Shown: in pieces, positions 34,921-44,422 of the stretch
Layout of the letters: every line of letters starts with the position of its first letter
How positions within the stretch are numbered: the first letter of the stretch is position 1
Assembly: GCF_025562755.1 (NCBI RefSeq)
Contig: NZ_CP103300.1
Location: forward strand, 1,054,001 to 1,118,000
From: Endozoicomonas euniceicola
GTDB taxonomy: Bacteria > Pseudomonadota > Gammaproteobacteria > Pseudomonadales > Endozoicomonadaceae
DNA length: 64,000 bases
Direction of reading: 5' to 3'
The notes under the pieces: generated by a model
Databases searched by the model: none
Seen by the model: only the letters and a program-made list of their open reading frames with translations
Told to the model about the DNA's origin: nothing
Made by a program: the position numbers and the translations under genes

Positions 34921-36039
34921 ATGAGCCAGACGCGATCGGATACCGACGATTTTAAAACCCTGTTCCTGAACGACACACCGCTAATGGATGTGCGAGCTCC
35001 CGTGGAGTTTGAACAGGGTGCTTTTCCAACCGCACAGAATGTCCCTCTTCTCGATAACCACCAGCGCAAGGCCATTGGTACCCGATATAAGCAGGAAGGA
35101 CGGGATGCCGCCATCGCCCTGGGCTATGAACTGGCGACGGATGACGTTCGGACAGCCCGCCTGCAAAGTTGGAAAGCTTTCACAGACCAGCATCCCGAAG
35201 GCTACCTTTACTGTTTCCGGGGCGGTCAGCGTTCTCATCTGACTCAAGCATGGTTGAAGGAAACAGGCATAAACTACCCGTTAATCAAAGGCGGTTACAA
35301 AGCCCTGCGCCGTTTCCTGATTGATGAGTTGGAAACCTCGGTTGAGGCCTGTCCGTTTATCATTCTCAGTGGCAAAACCGGCACCGGCAAAACCCGCCTG
35401 CTCCATAAAATCGATGACAGTCTGGACCTCGAAGGTCTGGCTAATCACCGTGGCTCCAGTTTTGGCCGTCGCTGTGGTGGACAACCTACCCAGATCGATT
35501 TTGAAAACCTTCTCTCTATTGCTCTGTTGAAACATCTGAATCAGAAGTCCGGACGCCCCGCCCTGCTGGAAGACGAAAGCAAGCTGATTGGTCGTTGCAG
35601 CCTGAGTCAGCCCTTGCGGGATAAAATGCAACAGTCGCCCATTATTCTGTTGGAAACCAGTATTGAAGAACGGGTTGAAGTGGGCTTACAGGAGTATGTC
35701 CGTGACAACCTGGCTGACTTTATCCGTGTTTATGGTGAAGAAGCAGGCTTTGAACGGTTTCGCGAAGGTCTGACCGGCAGCCTGTACCGCATTCGCAGGC
35801 GCCTGGGCGGAGCCCGTTATCAGGCCTTGACCAGCCTGCTGGACAGCGCTCTGCAGGATCATCGTGACAACAATGACATAAACGGTTACCGGCCAATCAT
35901 TGCCAGCCTGCTGACGGAATACTATGACCCGATGTACGAATACCAGCTGGAACAGAAACAAGGCAAGGTTATCTTCAGTGGCAACCACAATGACATCCTT
36001 GAAGCCTACCCGGAAATGATTAAAAACCTTTCTGCCTGA
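34921..36039 (+). CDS. selU: tRNA 2-selenouridine/2-thiouridine synthase SelU (MnmH)
   Basis: 372 residues from the ATG at 34921. An N-terminal rhodanese domain has its active Cys in YLYCFRGGQRS (about residue 97). A P-loop domain (LSGKTGTGKTRLLHKI) follows; the two together are unique to SelU/MnmH. The enzyme geranylates and then selenates 2-thiouridine at the wobble position of tRNA-Lys, -Glu and -Gln, using selenophosphate. No selD is in the window. A TTG at 34912 gives a three-residue extension; the ATG fits family starts better. Confidence 0.95.
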   Translation: MSQTRSDTDDFKTLFLNDTPLMDVRAPVEFEQGAFPTAQNVPLLDNHQRKAIGTRYKQEGRDAAIALGYELATDDVRTARLQSWKAFTDQHPEGYLYCFRGGQRSHLTQAWLKETGINYPLIKGGYKALRRFLIDELETSVEACPFIILSGKTGTGKTRLLHKIDDSLDLEGLANHRGSSFGRRCGGQPTQIDFENLLSIALLKHLNQKSGRPALLEDESKLIGRCSLSQPLRDKMQQSPIILLETSIEERVEVGLQEYVRDNLADFIRVYGEEAGFERFREGLTGSLYRIRRRLGGARYQALTSLLDSALQDHRDNNDINGYRPIIASLLTEYYDPMYEYQLEQKQGKVIFSGNHNDILEAYPEMIKNLSA

Positions 36040-36153
36040 TGAAGTCCTGCCCGGAAGGGATACCTCTCTTCCGGTCACCAGCCCTTCCGGTTGCTGACAA
36101 ATCGTGATAGAACTGAAACCCTTTAACTTATTCAGCATCTGTCGCTTATAACA

Positions 36154-37473
36154 ATGAAAATACTAAAGCACATGCTTATCAGCACCGGACTGCTGATTGT
36201 CCTTTCTATTGTCCTGATGACAAACGTCAGTGGAGTACCAGCCCCTGCTTCCCTTCTCGTTTTTTTACCATCTGCCAGCCTGGTCACTCAACCATCCATC
36301 ATACCGGATCGCGTTTTTCTGACGATGACAGAGCAACCTGACCAGAGTGTTATGGTTCACTGGCGCAGCAGTACCCGGGTAAACACCTCAAAAATTCAGG
36401 TGATACCGGCAGACAAAGAGCAGGTTCCGTCACAAGAATGGCTGGCAGCCAGCCATTTAATGAACCATGCCCGTTTTCAGGCTGTTCATCATCACGCTCT
36501 GGTGACAGGCTTAACACCGGACTCTGGCTACCGCTACCGGGTTGGGGATGGTCAGCACTGGTCTGAATGGTTCACTTTCACCACGGCCACGACACAACCC
36601 GAACCTTTTACCTTTACCTTTTTCGGTGACATTCAGGAAGGGCTGGAAGACTTATGGCCTGCGATGCTCAAACAGGCAGAGAACTCTGCACCACAATCCC
36701 GCTTTAACCTGTTCATCGGTGATCTGATTGACCATTCAACGGATGACCGACAGTGGCAGGCTTTTTTTGCGGCTGACCAGACAGCCTTTGCCCAGTCACC
36801 CATCGCCGTGACACCTGGTAACCATGAATACGATGGGGCAACACAGGAGCGCGAGTGGGCGGCATACTTCCGTTTCCCGGCTAACGGCCCCGAAGACAGT
36901 AAAACACTGGATAACAGCAGCTATTACTTTGACTATCAGGGCGTGCGCTTTATTTCTGTGAATACCAATGTGATCCGGGGATTAACCCTGAAAGATACGC
37001 TGGCGCAGCGGAGCTGGCTGAAGGGGCTTCTGAAAGACAACCCAAACCCGTGGACCATTGTCTTTCAGCACCTGCCGGTGGCAACGTCGATTAAAGGGGA
37101 AAAGGACTCGCTTGAACTCAAACTGCTTTACGCACCGCTTTACAAACAATACGGCGTTGACCTGGTTCTGCAAGGTGATGACCATACCTATGCCAGGGGG
37201 CAGACAATCGACGATAATAGCCGTCTAACCAGCCCCGTTTATATCACAGCTAACAGTGGCAGCAAGGCTAATAAGGTGGAAGCGGACTGGGCAACGATAA
37301 CAGCTGAAAACACGCCTTTGTTTCAGGTGATTTCTGTTGATGGTGACACGTTGAAGTGTGAGTCAAAAACCGTTTCGGGGCAGCTCTATGATGCCTTTGA
37401 ACTGAGGAAACAGGGAGCGGAGGTGGTTATTACTTCAAACTTACATCCCCTTACTTTTAGTGAGGGGATGTAA
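36154..37473 (+). CDS. Exported purple-acid-phosphatase-like metallophosphoesterase, 3' end replaced by an inserted element
   Basis: 439 residues. An N-terminal hydrophobic segment (LISTGLLIVLSIVLMTNVSG) serves as signal or anchor. A fibronectin-like N-domain (residues about 50-150) precedes a calcineurin-like phosphoesterase core with FFGDIQ, FIGDLIDH, PGNHEY, FQHLPV and a GDDHTY in place of the usual GHxHxY. The altered last motif leaves the metal site uncertain. The final nine residues and the stop codon (HPLTFSEGM) come from the left-end hairpin of the element starting at 37445. Without it the frame would end PQTLR and stop at 37742. The gene would act on phosphate esters outside the cytoplasm. 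Confidence 0.85.
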   Translation: MKILKHMLISTGLLIVLSIVLMTNVSGVPAPASLLVFLPSASLVTQPSIIPDRVFLTMTEQPDQSVMVHWRSSTRVNTSKIQVIPADKEQVPSQEWLAASHLMNHARFQAVHHHALVTGLTPDSGYRYRVGDGQHWSEWFTFTTATTQPEPFTFTFFGDIQEGLEDLWPAMLKQAENSAPQSRFNLFIGDLIDHSTDDRQWQAFFAADQTAFAQSPIAVTPGNHEYDGATQEREWAAYFRFPANGPEDSKTLDNSSYYFDYQGVRFISVNTNVIRGLTLKDTLAQRSWLKGLLKDNPNPWTIVFQHLPVATSIKGEKDSLELKLLYAPLYKQYGVDLVLQGDDHTYARGQTIDDNSRLTSPVYITANSGSKANKVEADWATITAENTPLFQVISVDGDTLKCESKTVSGQLYDAFELRKQGAEVVITSNLHPLTFSEGM

Positions 37474-37725
37474 GTTCAGCTTGCAAAGCAAGCTCTCTGT
37501 ACTATCTTTTTTTGTCTTGGATGTTTTAGCGATTACGCTGCCAAGACAGGAAAGTAAAAAACTAAATTACCTCCGTTTTTTGCCCGTGTCGTTTACTCGA
37601 CAATCTTAACCGTAGGGCAAGAAAGCGAATAAGGTGTGTCCCGCTACTGGTAAGGGATGCACTGCGGCAGGGCATTGCCGTCTAGCTGTAGGAATCCTCG
37701 TCGTTTACGGCGAGGAGGATGTCAA
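37445..37725 (+). mobile_element. Non-autonomous IS605/IS608-type element (281 bp, no transposase)
   Basis: It lies directly after TTAC (37441-37444). The left end is a hairpin: with the target base pairs, AACTTACATCCCCT pairs with AGGGGATGTAAGTT. The right end is the hairpin CCTCGtCG/CGgCGAGG followed by GAGGATGTCAA at 37725. A TTAC target and a right end finishing TCAA are the known IS608 arrangement. The interior folds into several hairpins (GCTTGC/GCAAGC, TTTGCCC/GGGCAAG, CGGCA/TGCCG) like a TnpB guide-RNA scaffold, but it codes for nothing. It fills the space between two convergent genes and supplies the stop of the phosphatase gene. Confidence 0.7.
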
Positions 37726-37726
37726 C

Positions 37727-38653
37727 TCAAACCTTGCGGTAGAACATCCATAGCGCCAGTCCTGACAGGGCAATGATGCACCATTCCGCGGTGTCAGGCC
37801 AGCGGAACTCCAGCAGAAAGAACAGTACCCCAATCATCAGGGGTTCTGACACCATTGCCCGGGCTCTGACTGAATCGCTGCCGTAGGCCAGCTGGTTATT
37901 CCAGATAACCCGTGCCAGCAAGGTGCCGAAGAATCCGGCAACTATCATCCCAAACCAGAAAACGTACCAGTTTTTGTTATCCGGTTGTGAAAACAGCCGC
38001 CACTCCCCCTCCCCAACCAGAGCCAGCGGTAACAGTACAACAAGAGCAAGGCTGGTACACAGTCCAGACATCATCAAATGGTTAGAGCGATCAATCCCCG
38101 AATACGCCCTGACAATCCAGACTTGACGGTTTGCCGCACACAACCAGCAGCTTCCCGCCAGTAGCATCCAGATAACACCGGTGGCAAAGTGGTCTTTGTC
38201 CGAGCTGTCTTCCACCAGGGCCGCCTTGTCAAACATCAGCAGTACCAGTGAACAGAACAGCATGAACAGAGCCAGCTTCTGGCTGACCGGATGGTGTGTA
38301 CCTTTCCGATGATGAGACAGGCTGAATAAGATAGGCAGGGTTGCAATCAGCAGGCAGGCAGCCATGCCACCCAGTGACCGGATTGATAAAATCAGGAACA
38401 GGTAGTAACCAATATGCCCTGTCAGCGCCAGAATCAAGCCATTTTGCCAGCGAGAACGGGGGGCTGCGGTCTCGTATGGTTTCAGGGCATCGCGCCGGAA
38501 TGGCAGAACCAGGAGAATCAACAGGCCAAACACCAGAAAGCGGCCAAAGACAATCTCAACGGCAGAAAAATCAACCAGCCAGAGTGGCAGAATGCACACA
38601 AAGCCAAGCAGGCTGCTGGTGAAAACAGAAAGAAATAGACCTTTTTTTGACAT
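37727..38653 (-). CDS. DMT-superfamily (EamA-like) membrane transporter
   Basis: 308 residues from the ATG at 38653, with about ten hydrophobic segments typical of drug/metabolite transporters. The two halves are alike, as expected of the EamA repeat. The substrate is unknown. A longer frame starting at a GTG (38698) adds a charged, unlikely leader. The stop codon lies two bases beyond the right end of the inserted element, so the protein end is just intact. Confidence 0.8.
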   Translation of the reverse strand: MSKKGLFLSVFTSSLLGFVCILPLWLVDFSAVEIVFGRFLVFGLLILLVLPFRRDALKPYETAAPRSRWQNGLILALTGHIGYYLFLILSIRSLGGMAACLLIATLPILFSLSHHRKGTHHPVSQKLALFMLFCSLVLLMFDKAALVEDSSDKDHFATGVIWMLLAGSCWLCAANRQVWIVRAYSGIDRSNHLMMSGLCTSLALVVLLPLALVGEGEWRLFSQPDNKNWYVFWFGMIVAGFFGTLLARVIWNNQLAYGSDSVRARAMVSEPLMIGVLFFLLEFRWPDTAEWCIIALSGLALWMFYRKV

Positions 38654-38867
38654 CAGTATTATGTAACTTCGATGGTTCTTTTTTTTAGAATCGTCCACAA
38701 ACCGCTGCTTTGCCAGTCACCGCAAGGGTTACAGCTCCGTCAAACAACCTTTTATCGGCTATCGGCTTTTCATTACAGGGAAGGAAAATAAAGAAAAACG
38801 GGTTTTAGAGTTTTGCTATTGCGATTAGTATTCCTGCAACACAGCCATAACGCAGGAAAATAACAAA

Positions 38868-40037
38868 GTGTCCGGAGAATTTAATCCTCTTTTTGATCCA
38901 CAGATTGATCGAACGAATACGTCCAGCCTGAAATGGGACAAATATAAACACCGGGATATTCTGCCCTTCTGGGTAGCCGATATGGATTTCCGTTCAGCTC
39001 CGGAGATTCTTGAAGCCCTGCACGACCGTATTGAGCACGGTGTTTTTGGTTACACCAATGCCGGCGATGAGCTGGAAGAACTGGTGGTTGACCGCTTCCG
39101 CAGCCTCTACCACATGGATATTGAAAAAGAGTGGCTGGTCTGGACACCCGGTCTGGTTACTGCCCTGAACATTGCCACCCGCAGCTACGCCGCTGAAGGG
39201 GAAACCGTGGCAGTCCCTTATCCGGTTTACTACCCCTTCCTGATGGCTCCCAAGCTGTCGGCAAGGGAAATGATTGGACTGCGCTGGCAGCTGGTTAACA
39301 ACAAGTGGCAACTGGATCTTGAACAGTTTCAGCAGGACCTGACAAACGACACCAAACTGTTAATGCTGTGCAATCCGCAGAACCCTAATGGCCGGGTGCT
39401 GACCAGGGAAGAACTGGAAGCTATTGATGCTATCTGTCAGCGGCACCAGCTGATTGTCTGTTCCGATGAAGTGCATTGCGACCTGATTCTCGACCCGAAC
39501 TGTGAGCATATTCCTTATGCCTCTGTCAGTGACTACGCCAGAGAACATTCCATTACCCTGATGTCCCCTTCCAAAACCTTCAACGTGGCAGGCTTTGGCT
39601 GTGCCTTTGCCGTTATTCCCAATGGCAGTCTGCGGATGCAGTTCCAGCGTACCCGTAAAGGCATCGTTCCCGACCCGGACAATATGCTGATTGGCTACAC
39701 CGCTGCCAAAGCCGCTTTCCAGCATGGAGAAGCCTGGCGCCAGTGTCTGCTGGAATACCTGCGGGGCAATCACGAGCTGTTGCTCAGAGAAATCAATGCC
39801 ATTGACGGCCTGAGCATGGCACCACTGGAAGCCACTTATCTGGCCTGGATTGATGTCAGCGCACTGAAACTGGATGACCCCCACGGTTTCTTTGAGGAAG
39901 CGGGTGTCGGTCTGTCTCCGGGCGAACAGTTTGGCGACAAAAACTTTCTACGGTTTAATTTTGGTTGCAACCGTGAGCTTCTTAAAGAAGGCATTCGTCG
40001 TATGAATCGGGCGGTTTTAACGTTGAAGACTATTTAA
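38868..40037 (+). CDS. patB: PatB/MalY-type PLP-dependent C-S lyase/aminotransferase
   Basis: 389 residues from a GTG with AGGAAA about 9 nt upstream. It is a fold-type I PLP enzyme of the PatB/MalY group. It begins with FDPQIDRTNTSSLKWDKY, then LPFWVADMDFRSAPEI, both typical. The PLP region is CNPQNPNGRV and CSDEVHCDL, and the Schiff-base Lys is in SPSKTFNVAGFG. Such enzymes split cystathionine or cysteine S-conjugates to homocysteine or a thiol, pyruvate and ammonia. In marine symbionts they can release volatile thiols; the substrate here is unproven. Confidence 0.88.
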   Translation: MSGEFNPLFDPQIDRTNTSSLKWDKYKHRDILPFWVADMDFRSAPEILEALHDRIEHGVFGYTNAGDELEELVVDRFRSLYHMDIEKEWLVWTPGLVTALNIATRSYAAEGETVAVPYPVYYPFLMAPKLSAREMIGLRWQLVNNKWQLDLEQFQQDLTNDTKLLMLCNPQNPNGRVLTREELEAIDAICQRHQLIVCSDEVHCDLILDPNCEHIPYASVSDYAREHSITLMSPSKTFNVAGFGCAFAVIPNGSLRMQFQRTRKGIVPDPDNMLIGYTAAKAAFQHGEAWRQCLLEYLRGNHELLLREINAIDGLSMAPLEATYLAWIDVSALKLDDPHGFFEEAGVGLSPGEQFGDKNFLRFNFGCNRELLKEGIRRMNRAVLTLKTI

Positions 40038-40096
40038 CGAATCTTGCGAAATTCTCCATCCATAATTGGGAGCGGAGCGACCTTTTGAAGGTTTGG
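40032..40096. repeat. Dispersed repeat, copy B
   Basis: Near-identical, in opposite orientation, to the 70-bp sequence at 18198-18268: ATTTAACGAATCTTGCGAAA.., then TCTCCATCCATA, ATTGGGAGCGG, and CCTTTTGAAGGTTTGG. It begins at the stop codon of the PatB gene. Confidence 0.6.
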
Positions 40097-40131
40097 TCTG
40101 GCTTTGCGCCCCCTCTCGACTCTTCTCTTTC

Positions 40132-41811
40132 TCAATGTTCGTCTTTCTCCGGTGAGGGGGGTTGCAGATGGCTCCACCCGTCCCGGGGCTGAGCATCATC
40201 ACTGCTAAACACAATCGTTTTGGCGTCACAAATGATGATTGCCTGATAATGATCGGATTGCCAGTACTGAGGGTAATAACGGAGGCCTAATGCATGAATC
40301 ACTGCATGAATGCGTTTAAGTGCAACTCCATACTCTTTGATCTGGGACTTTACCACTTCTCTGATGGAAAACTCCTGAGGTATCTTAAGTAGCTCTGCAA
40401 GCTCCTGTTCAGATGCCTGCAGGGATAAGTTCAGGCATTGATCCACCACCTGAAAAGCTCTTGCGCTGACATAGAGGCTAAACAGAATATGGTGCAAAGG
40501 ATTAGCAACATCGAAGGGAATAGTCACTTTCCCCTGTGTCACTGATATATGGGCAGGATGCTGTCGCCCGGATGGCAAGGGAGCAAATGATTGGTCAGAG
40601 AAGTCAAACCGGTTGATACCGCTGGTAACATCAGCCCCCTGAGTGGAAGCCAGAAACGAAGAATAAATCGCAGAAAATGTTAGCCCTCCTAATCGTAAGG
40701 GAAACCTGTTACTCCACTGCTGGAATCGTGAAAGCGTATCCCAGACTGAGTAACGTGTCGGTAACAGCGACGCCATAAAATCGCTCTGTCTTACGTTTGC
40801 AACCTCCAGATAGTCGCTCATGGAATCTCCAATGACGCTGAGAGCGACCGGTGAAACCAGTGTACGACTGACACGATCAATCAGGCCGGGAACACGGTCA
40901 AAGCGGTCACTGGTCCACTGAAATCCGGAATCGAAGGTATAATCTGACTCACTAACGGCTTCCTTAAGCTCTAGCTTCATACCGACATACGCTTTCACCA
41001 ATGACGGCAAGCTGGCAGCAACCACTATTTCCTGTAGAACTTCCAGACTGTTGTGGGCAAGAATCAAAAGGTTTTCCGGCACATCCATACCGGGCAAATA
41101 AACCCACCCATTGCACGGTTCCTCGCCATCGGTTTCTTCCATAACAGCCTCAGAATGATCTGCGGCCAGTTGCTCGCGCAATACCCCTGAAACCTGGTTT
41201 CTGTAAGCTTCCCAGCCAAGACTCCAGGGCTGCAACGAGTCATTTGCCTCCAGTAGCCACCACTCGCTGCCTGCATGCACAAGCTGTAGGGCAGGAATGG
41301 CTATGTCCGTCGCCGCCTCAATAGAAAACACCGGCATAATGTTGTCGGGCGTTACCAGCAAACTGTGTTCATCCACCTGCAAGTCCTGATTCACATGCCA
41401 TACCAGAACCGGCTGTCCCAGCATCTGCACCATTGCTACCAGCTCGGGCAATCCCGCCCAGCTGTCACGATTGCTCAGTGACGGCGGCGCAGATATCAGC
41501 TGATTCGCCAGGGTATCAATGCTGCTGCCAACCAGCACATCATTTAAGTGGGCTTCCAGCACAGGATGACTGGAGGCGCTGGCACTATTGAGGAAGCCAG
41601 ACAAACGCCGAAACAGTGGTCGTCCGTCACCTCCCTGCCCCATCGCCCTTGACATGGCATGATAAAAACAGAAACCATCGTGCTGAACTCTAGCCAGACT
41701 AACCTGGAAATTCATGCCAGCCATACACTGACTGACTTGAAGAGCTATAACCAAAAAAACTGTCTGACATTTTTTTCTGAAGCAACCGGGAAGGAAACTG
41801 ACCAAAGGCAA
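40132..41811 (-). CDS. Secreted OTU-like cysteine protease domain protein
   Basis: 559 residues. After a signal peptide (QTVFLVIALQVSQCMAG) comes an OTU-like domain. HDGFCFYHAMSRAMG has the D-G-x-C signature with C48 as candidate nucleophile, and WAGLPELVAMVQMLGQPVLVWHV matches the conserved middle motif of OTU domains. At the position of the catalytic His (LVHAGSEWWLLEA, residues 177-189) a Glu seems to stand where HY/HW is expected, so the site may be altered. OTU enzymes remove ubiquitin; in a bacterium without ubiquitin this implies action on a host. The 350 residues after it are unknown. The start is TTG (41811 or 41805). It is convergent with the PatB gene. Confidence 0.7.
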   Translation of the reverse strand: MPLVSFLPGCFRKKCQTVFLVIALQVSQCMAGMNFQVSLARVQHDGFCFYHAMSRAMGQGGDGRPLFRRLSGFLNSASASSHPVLEAHLNDVLVGSSIDTLANQLISAPPSLSNRDSWAGLPELVAMVQMLGQPVLVWHVNQDLQVDEHSLLVTPDNIMPVFSIEAATDIAIPALQLVHAGSEWWLLEANDSLQPWSLGWEAYRNQVSGVLREQLAADHSEAVMEETDGEEPCNGWVYLPGMDVPENLLILAHNSLEVLQEIVVAASLPSLVKAYVGMKLELKEAVSESDYTFDSGFQWTSDRFDRVPGLIDRVSRTLVSPVALSVIGDSMSDYLEVANVRQSDFMASLLPTRYSVWDTLSRFQQWSNRFPLRLGGLTFSAIYSSFLASTQGADVTSGINRFDFSDQSFAPLPSGRQHPAHISVTQGKVTIPFDVANPLHHILFSLYVSARAFQVVDQCLNLSLQASEQELAELLKIPQEFSIREVVKSQIKEYGVALKRIHAVIHALGLRYYPQYWQSDHYQAIIICDAKTIVFSSDDAQPRDGWSHLQPPSPEKDEH

Positions 41812-42126
41812 ACCTTATTCTGATTATTCTGACAGCTATGTATAGACCAACGAAAACAAGGCTGACAGGAACCTGCCCGAAAAGATTACTCAATCTTCGA
41901 AACAACCTTTAAAGGCCCAGACATGGGCCGACACTGACAACCCCCACTAATCACACACACTTTATCTTGAACACGTCCCATGGTTTAATCCTGCTGTTAA
42001 GCTTACTCAGCACTCTGTCGACCCACTGAAAACAGATCATCGTCCATCAGGGCTATCCAATACGACTCGACAGAATGTCTGCGATATACTCGGGCAAAAT
42101 AACAAGAAAACCACTGGGGAATGACG
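41812..42126. other. Intergenic region between the OTU-like gene and fadH
   Basis: 315 bp holding the divergent promoters of both genes. I see no gene, repeat or convincing operator. Confidence 0.4.
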
Positions 42127-44154
42127 ATGTCAGCTGAAGTACACCCTCTTTATCCAAACCTGTTCCAGCCTCTGGACCTGGGTTTTACCACACTGAAGAA
42201 TCGCGTCATCATGGGCTCCATGCACACCTATCTCGAAGAACAGGGCAAGTTCAAAGAGCTGGGTGCCTATTACGCAGAACGGGCTAAAGGTGGCGCGGGT
42301 CTGATCGTCTCTGGCGGAATTGCACCCAATCAGGCAGCCGGAGGGATGCCCGGTGCTTCTGCCATGTCTACGGAGGCAGACATTGAGCACCACCTGCCTC
42401 TGACCAGAGCAGTACACGACGAAGGCGGTAAAATCTGCATGCAGATTCTGCACACCGGCCGCTATGGGGTCCACCCCGCCATTATTGCGCCCAGCGCCAA
42501 AAAGTCACCGATTACGCCTTTTGTCCCCAAAGCCTTAACCAGCGATGAAATCGAAAAAGAAATCAGTGACTTTGCAAACTGCGCCAAACTGGCACAGAAA
42601 GCGGGCTATGATGGTGTGGAAATCATGGGCTCCGAAGGCTATTTCCTCAATCAATTCATCACCAGGGAAGTCAATGAAAGGGACGATGAATGGGGCGGCG
42701 ATTACCACAACCGGATAAAGCTACCAATAGAAGTAGTCCGTCGTACACGGCAGGCCGTTGGAGAAAGCTTTATTATTATCTATCGCCTGTCGATGCTTGA
42801 TCTGGTTAAAGGTGGCAGCACCTGGGATGAAATCGTCGAGCTGGGCAAAGCCATTGAGCAGGCAGGTGCAACCATTATTAATACCGGCATTGGCTGGCAT
42901 GAAGCCCGTATTCCCACCATTGCCACCATGGTTCCCAGGGCAGCATTTACTTCCGTCACAGCAAGAATCCGTTCAGAACTGTCGATACCGGTCATCACCT
43001 CAAACCGGATCAATATGCCCGATACCGCCGAGGAAGTCCTGGCAAAAGGCGACGCTGATCTTATATCCATGGCCCGCCCTTTCCTGGCAGACCCGGAATG
43101 GGTCAACAAGGCGGAACAGCAACACGCCGACGAAATCAACACCTGCATTGGCTGTAATCAGGCCTGTCTGGATCATGTGTTTCAGTTGAAGCCGGTCAGC
43201 TGCCTGGTTAATCCAAGAGCCTGTGATGAAACCCGGCTAAACTACCTGCCTGCTAAAACGCCCAAAAAGCTGGCGGTCGTCGGTGCCGGCCCGGCCGGAC
43301 TGGCTTTTGCGACAACGGCGGCATCAAGAGGCCATAAAGTCACCTTATTTGAAGCGTCTGACCGGATTGGCGGGCAGTTTAACATTGCCAAAACCGTACC
43401 CGGCAAAGAAGAGTTCAATGAAACCCTGCGCTATTTCCAGCGTCAGATTGAGTTAACCGGAGTGACTCTAAAACTCAATACGACAGTCGTAGCAGAAGAC
43501 CTGGACAACAGTGATTTTGACGACGTGATTGTTGCCACCGGTGTCACCCCGAGAACGCCAGACATAGAAGGCATCAACCACCCCAAAGTACTCAGTTACC
43601 TGGAAGCTTTTCAGGGGGCAGAAGTGGGCAAGACAGTCGCCATTATCGGAGCCGGCGGTATCGGTTTTGACCTGTCAGAATTCCTGACCCAGAACGGTCC
43701 GTCCACCAGCCTTGACCCGGCTGCTTTTATGGAGGAATGGGGCGTTGATCTGGAAGTCAAACACCGGGGTGGACTGGTGTCCGGGCATGAAACTGAAACA
43801 CCGGCTCGCAAGGTTTACCTGTTACAGCGAAAAAGCCAGAAACCCGGCAGCAACCTGGGTAAAACCACCGGTTGGATTCATCGCTCAACTCTGGCCAGGC
43901 GTGGCGTAAAAATGCTGCACTCCTGCGAATACGAAAAAATTGATGATCAGGGATTGCATATAAAAGTCGAAGGCCGGTCAGAAATTCTGCCCGTCGATCA
44001 TGTGATTCTCTGTGCCGGGCAGGAACCGTTGAGAACCCTCGCCGACTCGATAACTGACAAGCCTGTTCACCTGATTGGTGGAGCCGATGTGGCTGCCGAG
44101 CTGGATGCCAAGCGGGCCATCAATCAGGGATGTCATCTGGCCGCTGCCATTTGA
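42127..44154 (+). CDS. fadH: 2,4-dienoyl-CoA reductase (NADPH)
   Basis: 675 residues, equal in plan to E. coli FadH (672) and about half identical by eye. An N-terminal TIM barrel of the Old Yellow Enzyme family binds FMN (NRVIMGSMHT, ILHTGRYG). The 4Fe-4S site is CIGCNQACLD followed by CLVNPRAC. A C-terminal FAD/NADPH part has VVGAGPAGLAFA and IIGAGGIGFD. The enzyme reduces 2,4-dienoyl-CoA in the beta-oxidation of polyunsaturated fatty acids. I use the ATG at 42127 because GGGGA lies 6 nt before it; ATG 42121 is too close to that site. Confidence 0.96.
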   Translation: MSAEVHPLYPNLFQPLDLGFTTLKNRVIMGSMHTYLEEQGKFKELGAYYAERAKGGAGLIVSGGIAPNQAAGGMPGASAMSTEADIEHHLPLTRAVHDEGGKICMQILHTGRYGVHPAIIAPSAKKSPITPFVPKALTSDEIEKEISDFANCAKLAQKAGYDGVEIMGSEGYFLNQFITREVNERDDEWGGDYHNRIKLPIEVVRRTRQAVGESFIIIYRLSMLDLVKGGSTWDEIVELGKAIEQAGATIINTGIGWHEARIPTIATMVPRAAFTSVTARIRSELSIPVITSNRINMPDTAEEVLAKGDADLISMARPFLADPEWVNKAEQQHADEINTCIGCNQACLDHVFQLKPVSCLVNPRACDETRLNYLPAKTPKKLAVVGAGPAGLAFATTAASRGHKVTLFEASDRIGGQFNIAKTVPGKEEFNETLRYFQRQIELTGVTLKLNTTVVAEDLDNSDFDDVIVATGVTPRTPDIEGINHPKVLSYLEAFQGAEVGKTVAIIGAGGIGFDLSEFLTQNGPSTSLDPAAFMEEWGVDLEVKHRGGLVSGHETETPARKVYLLQRKSQKPGSNLGKTTGWIHRSTLARRGVKMLHSCEYEKIDDQGLHIKVEGRSEILPVDHVILCAGQEPLRTLADSITDKPVHLIGGADVAAELDAKRAINQGCHLAAAI

Positions 44155-44422
44155 CACTATCCGGTTTCTGGTGGTTCTGACCTGGATTCAGACATCACCA
44201 GAACACCAACCTGCAAAACAATAAACTCCCTCATCACTTTTTCATGGTTTTTTAGTTCGCAAAAACAATGACTTGCAGCAATATCATTTATAGACACCTT
44301 TCTGTATAATCCTCACCCAGGCCTCTAATACGGTCATAGCTAACTCCTGATCTTCAGTACAATAAGTCCAATAAGGCTGGGCTCAGGTCATTAACTTCAT
44401 AGAAAATAAGAAGGGACCTTAA

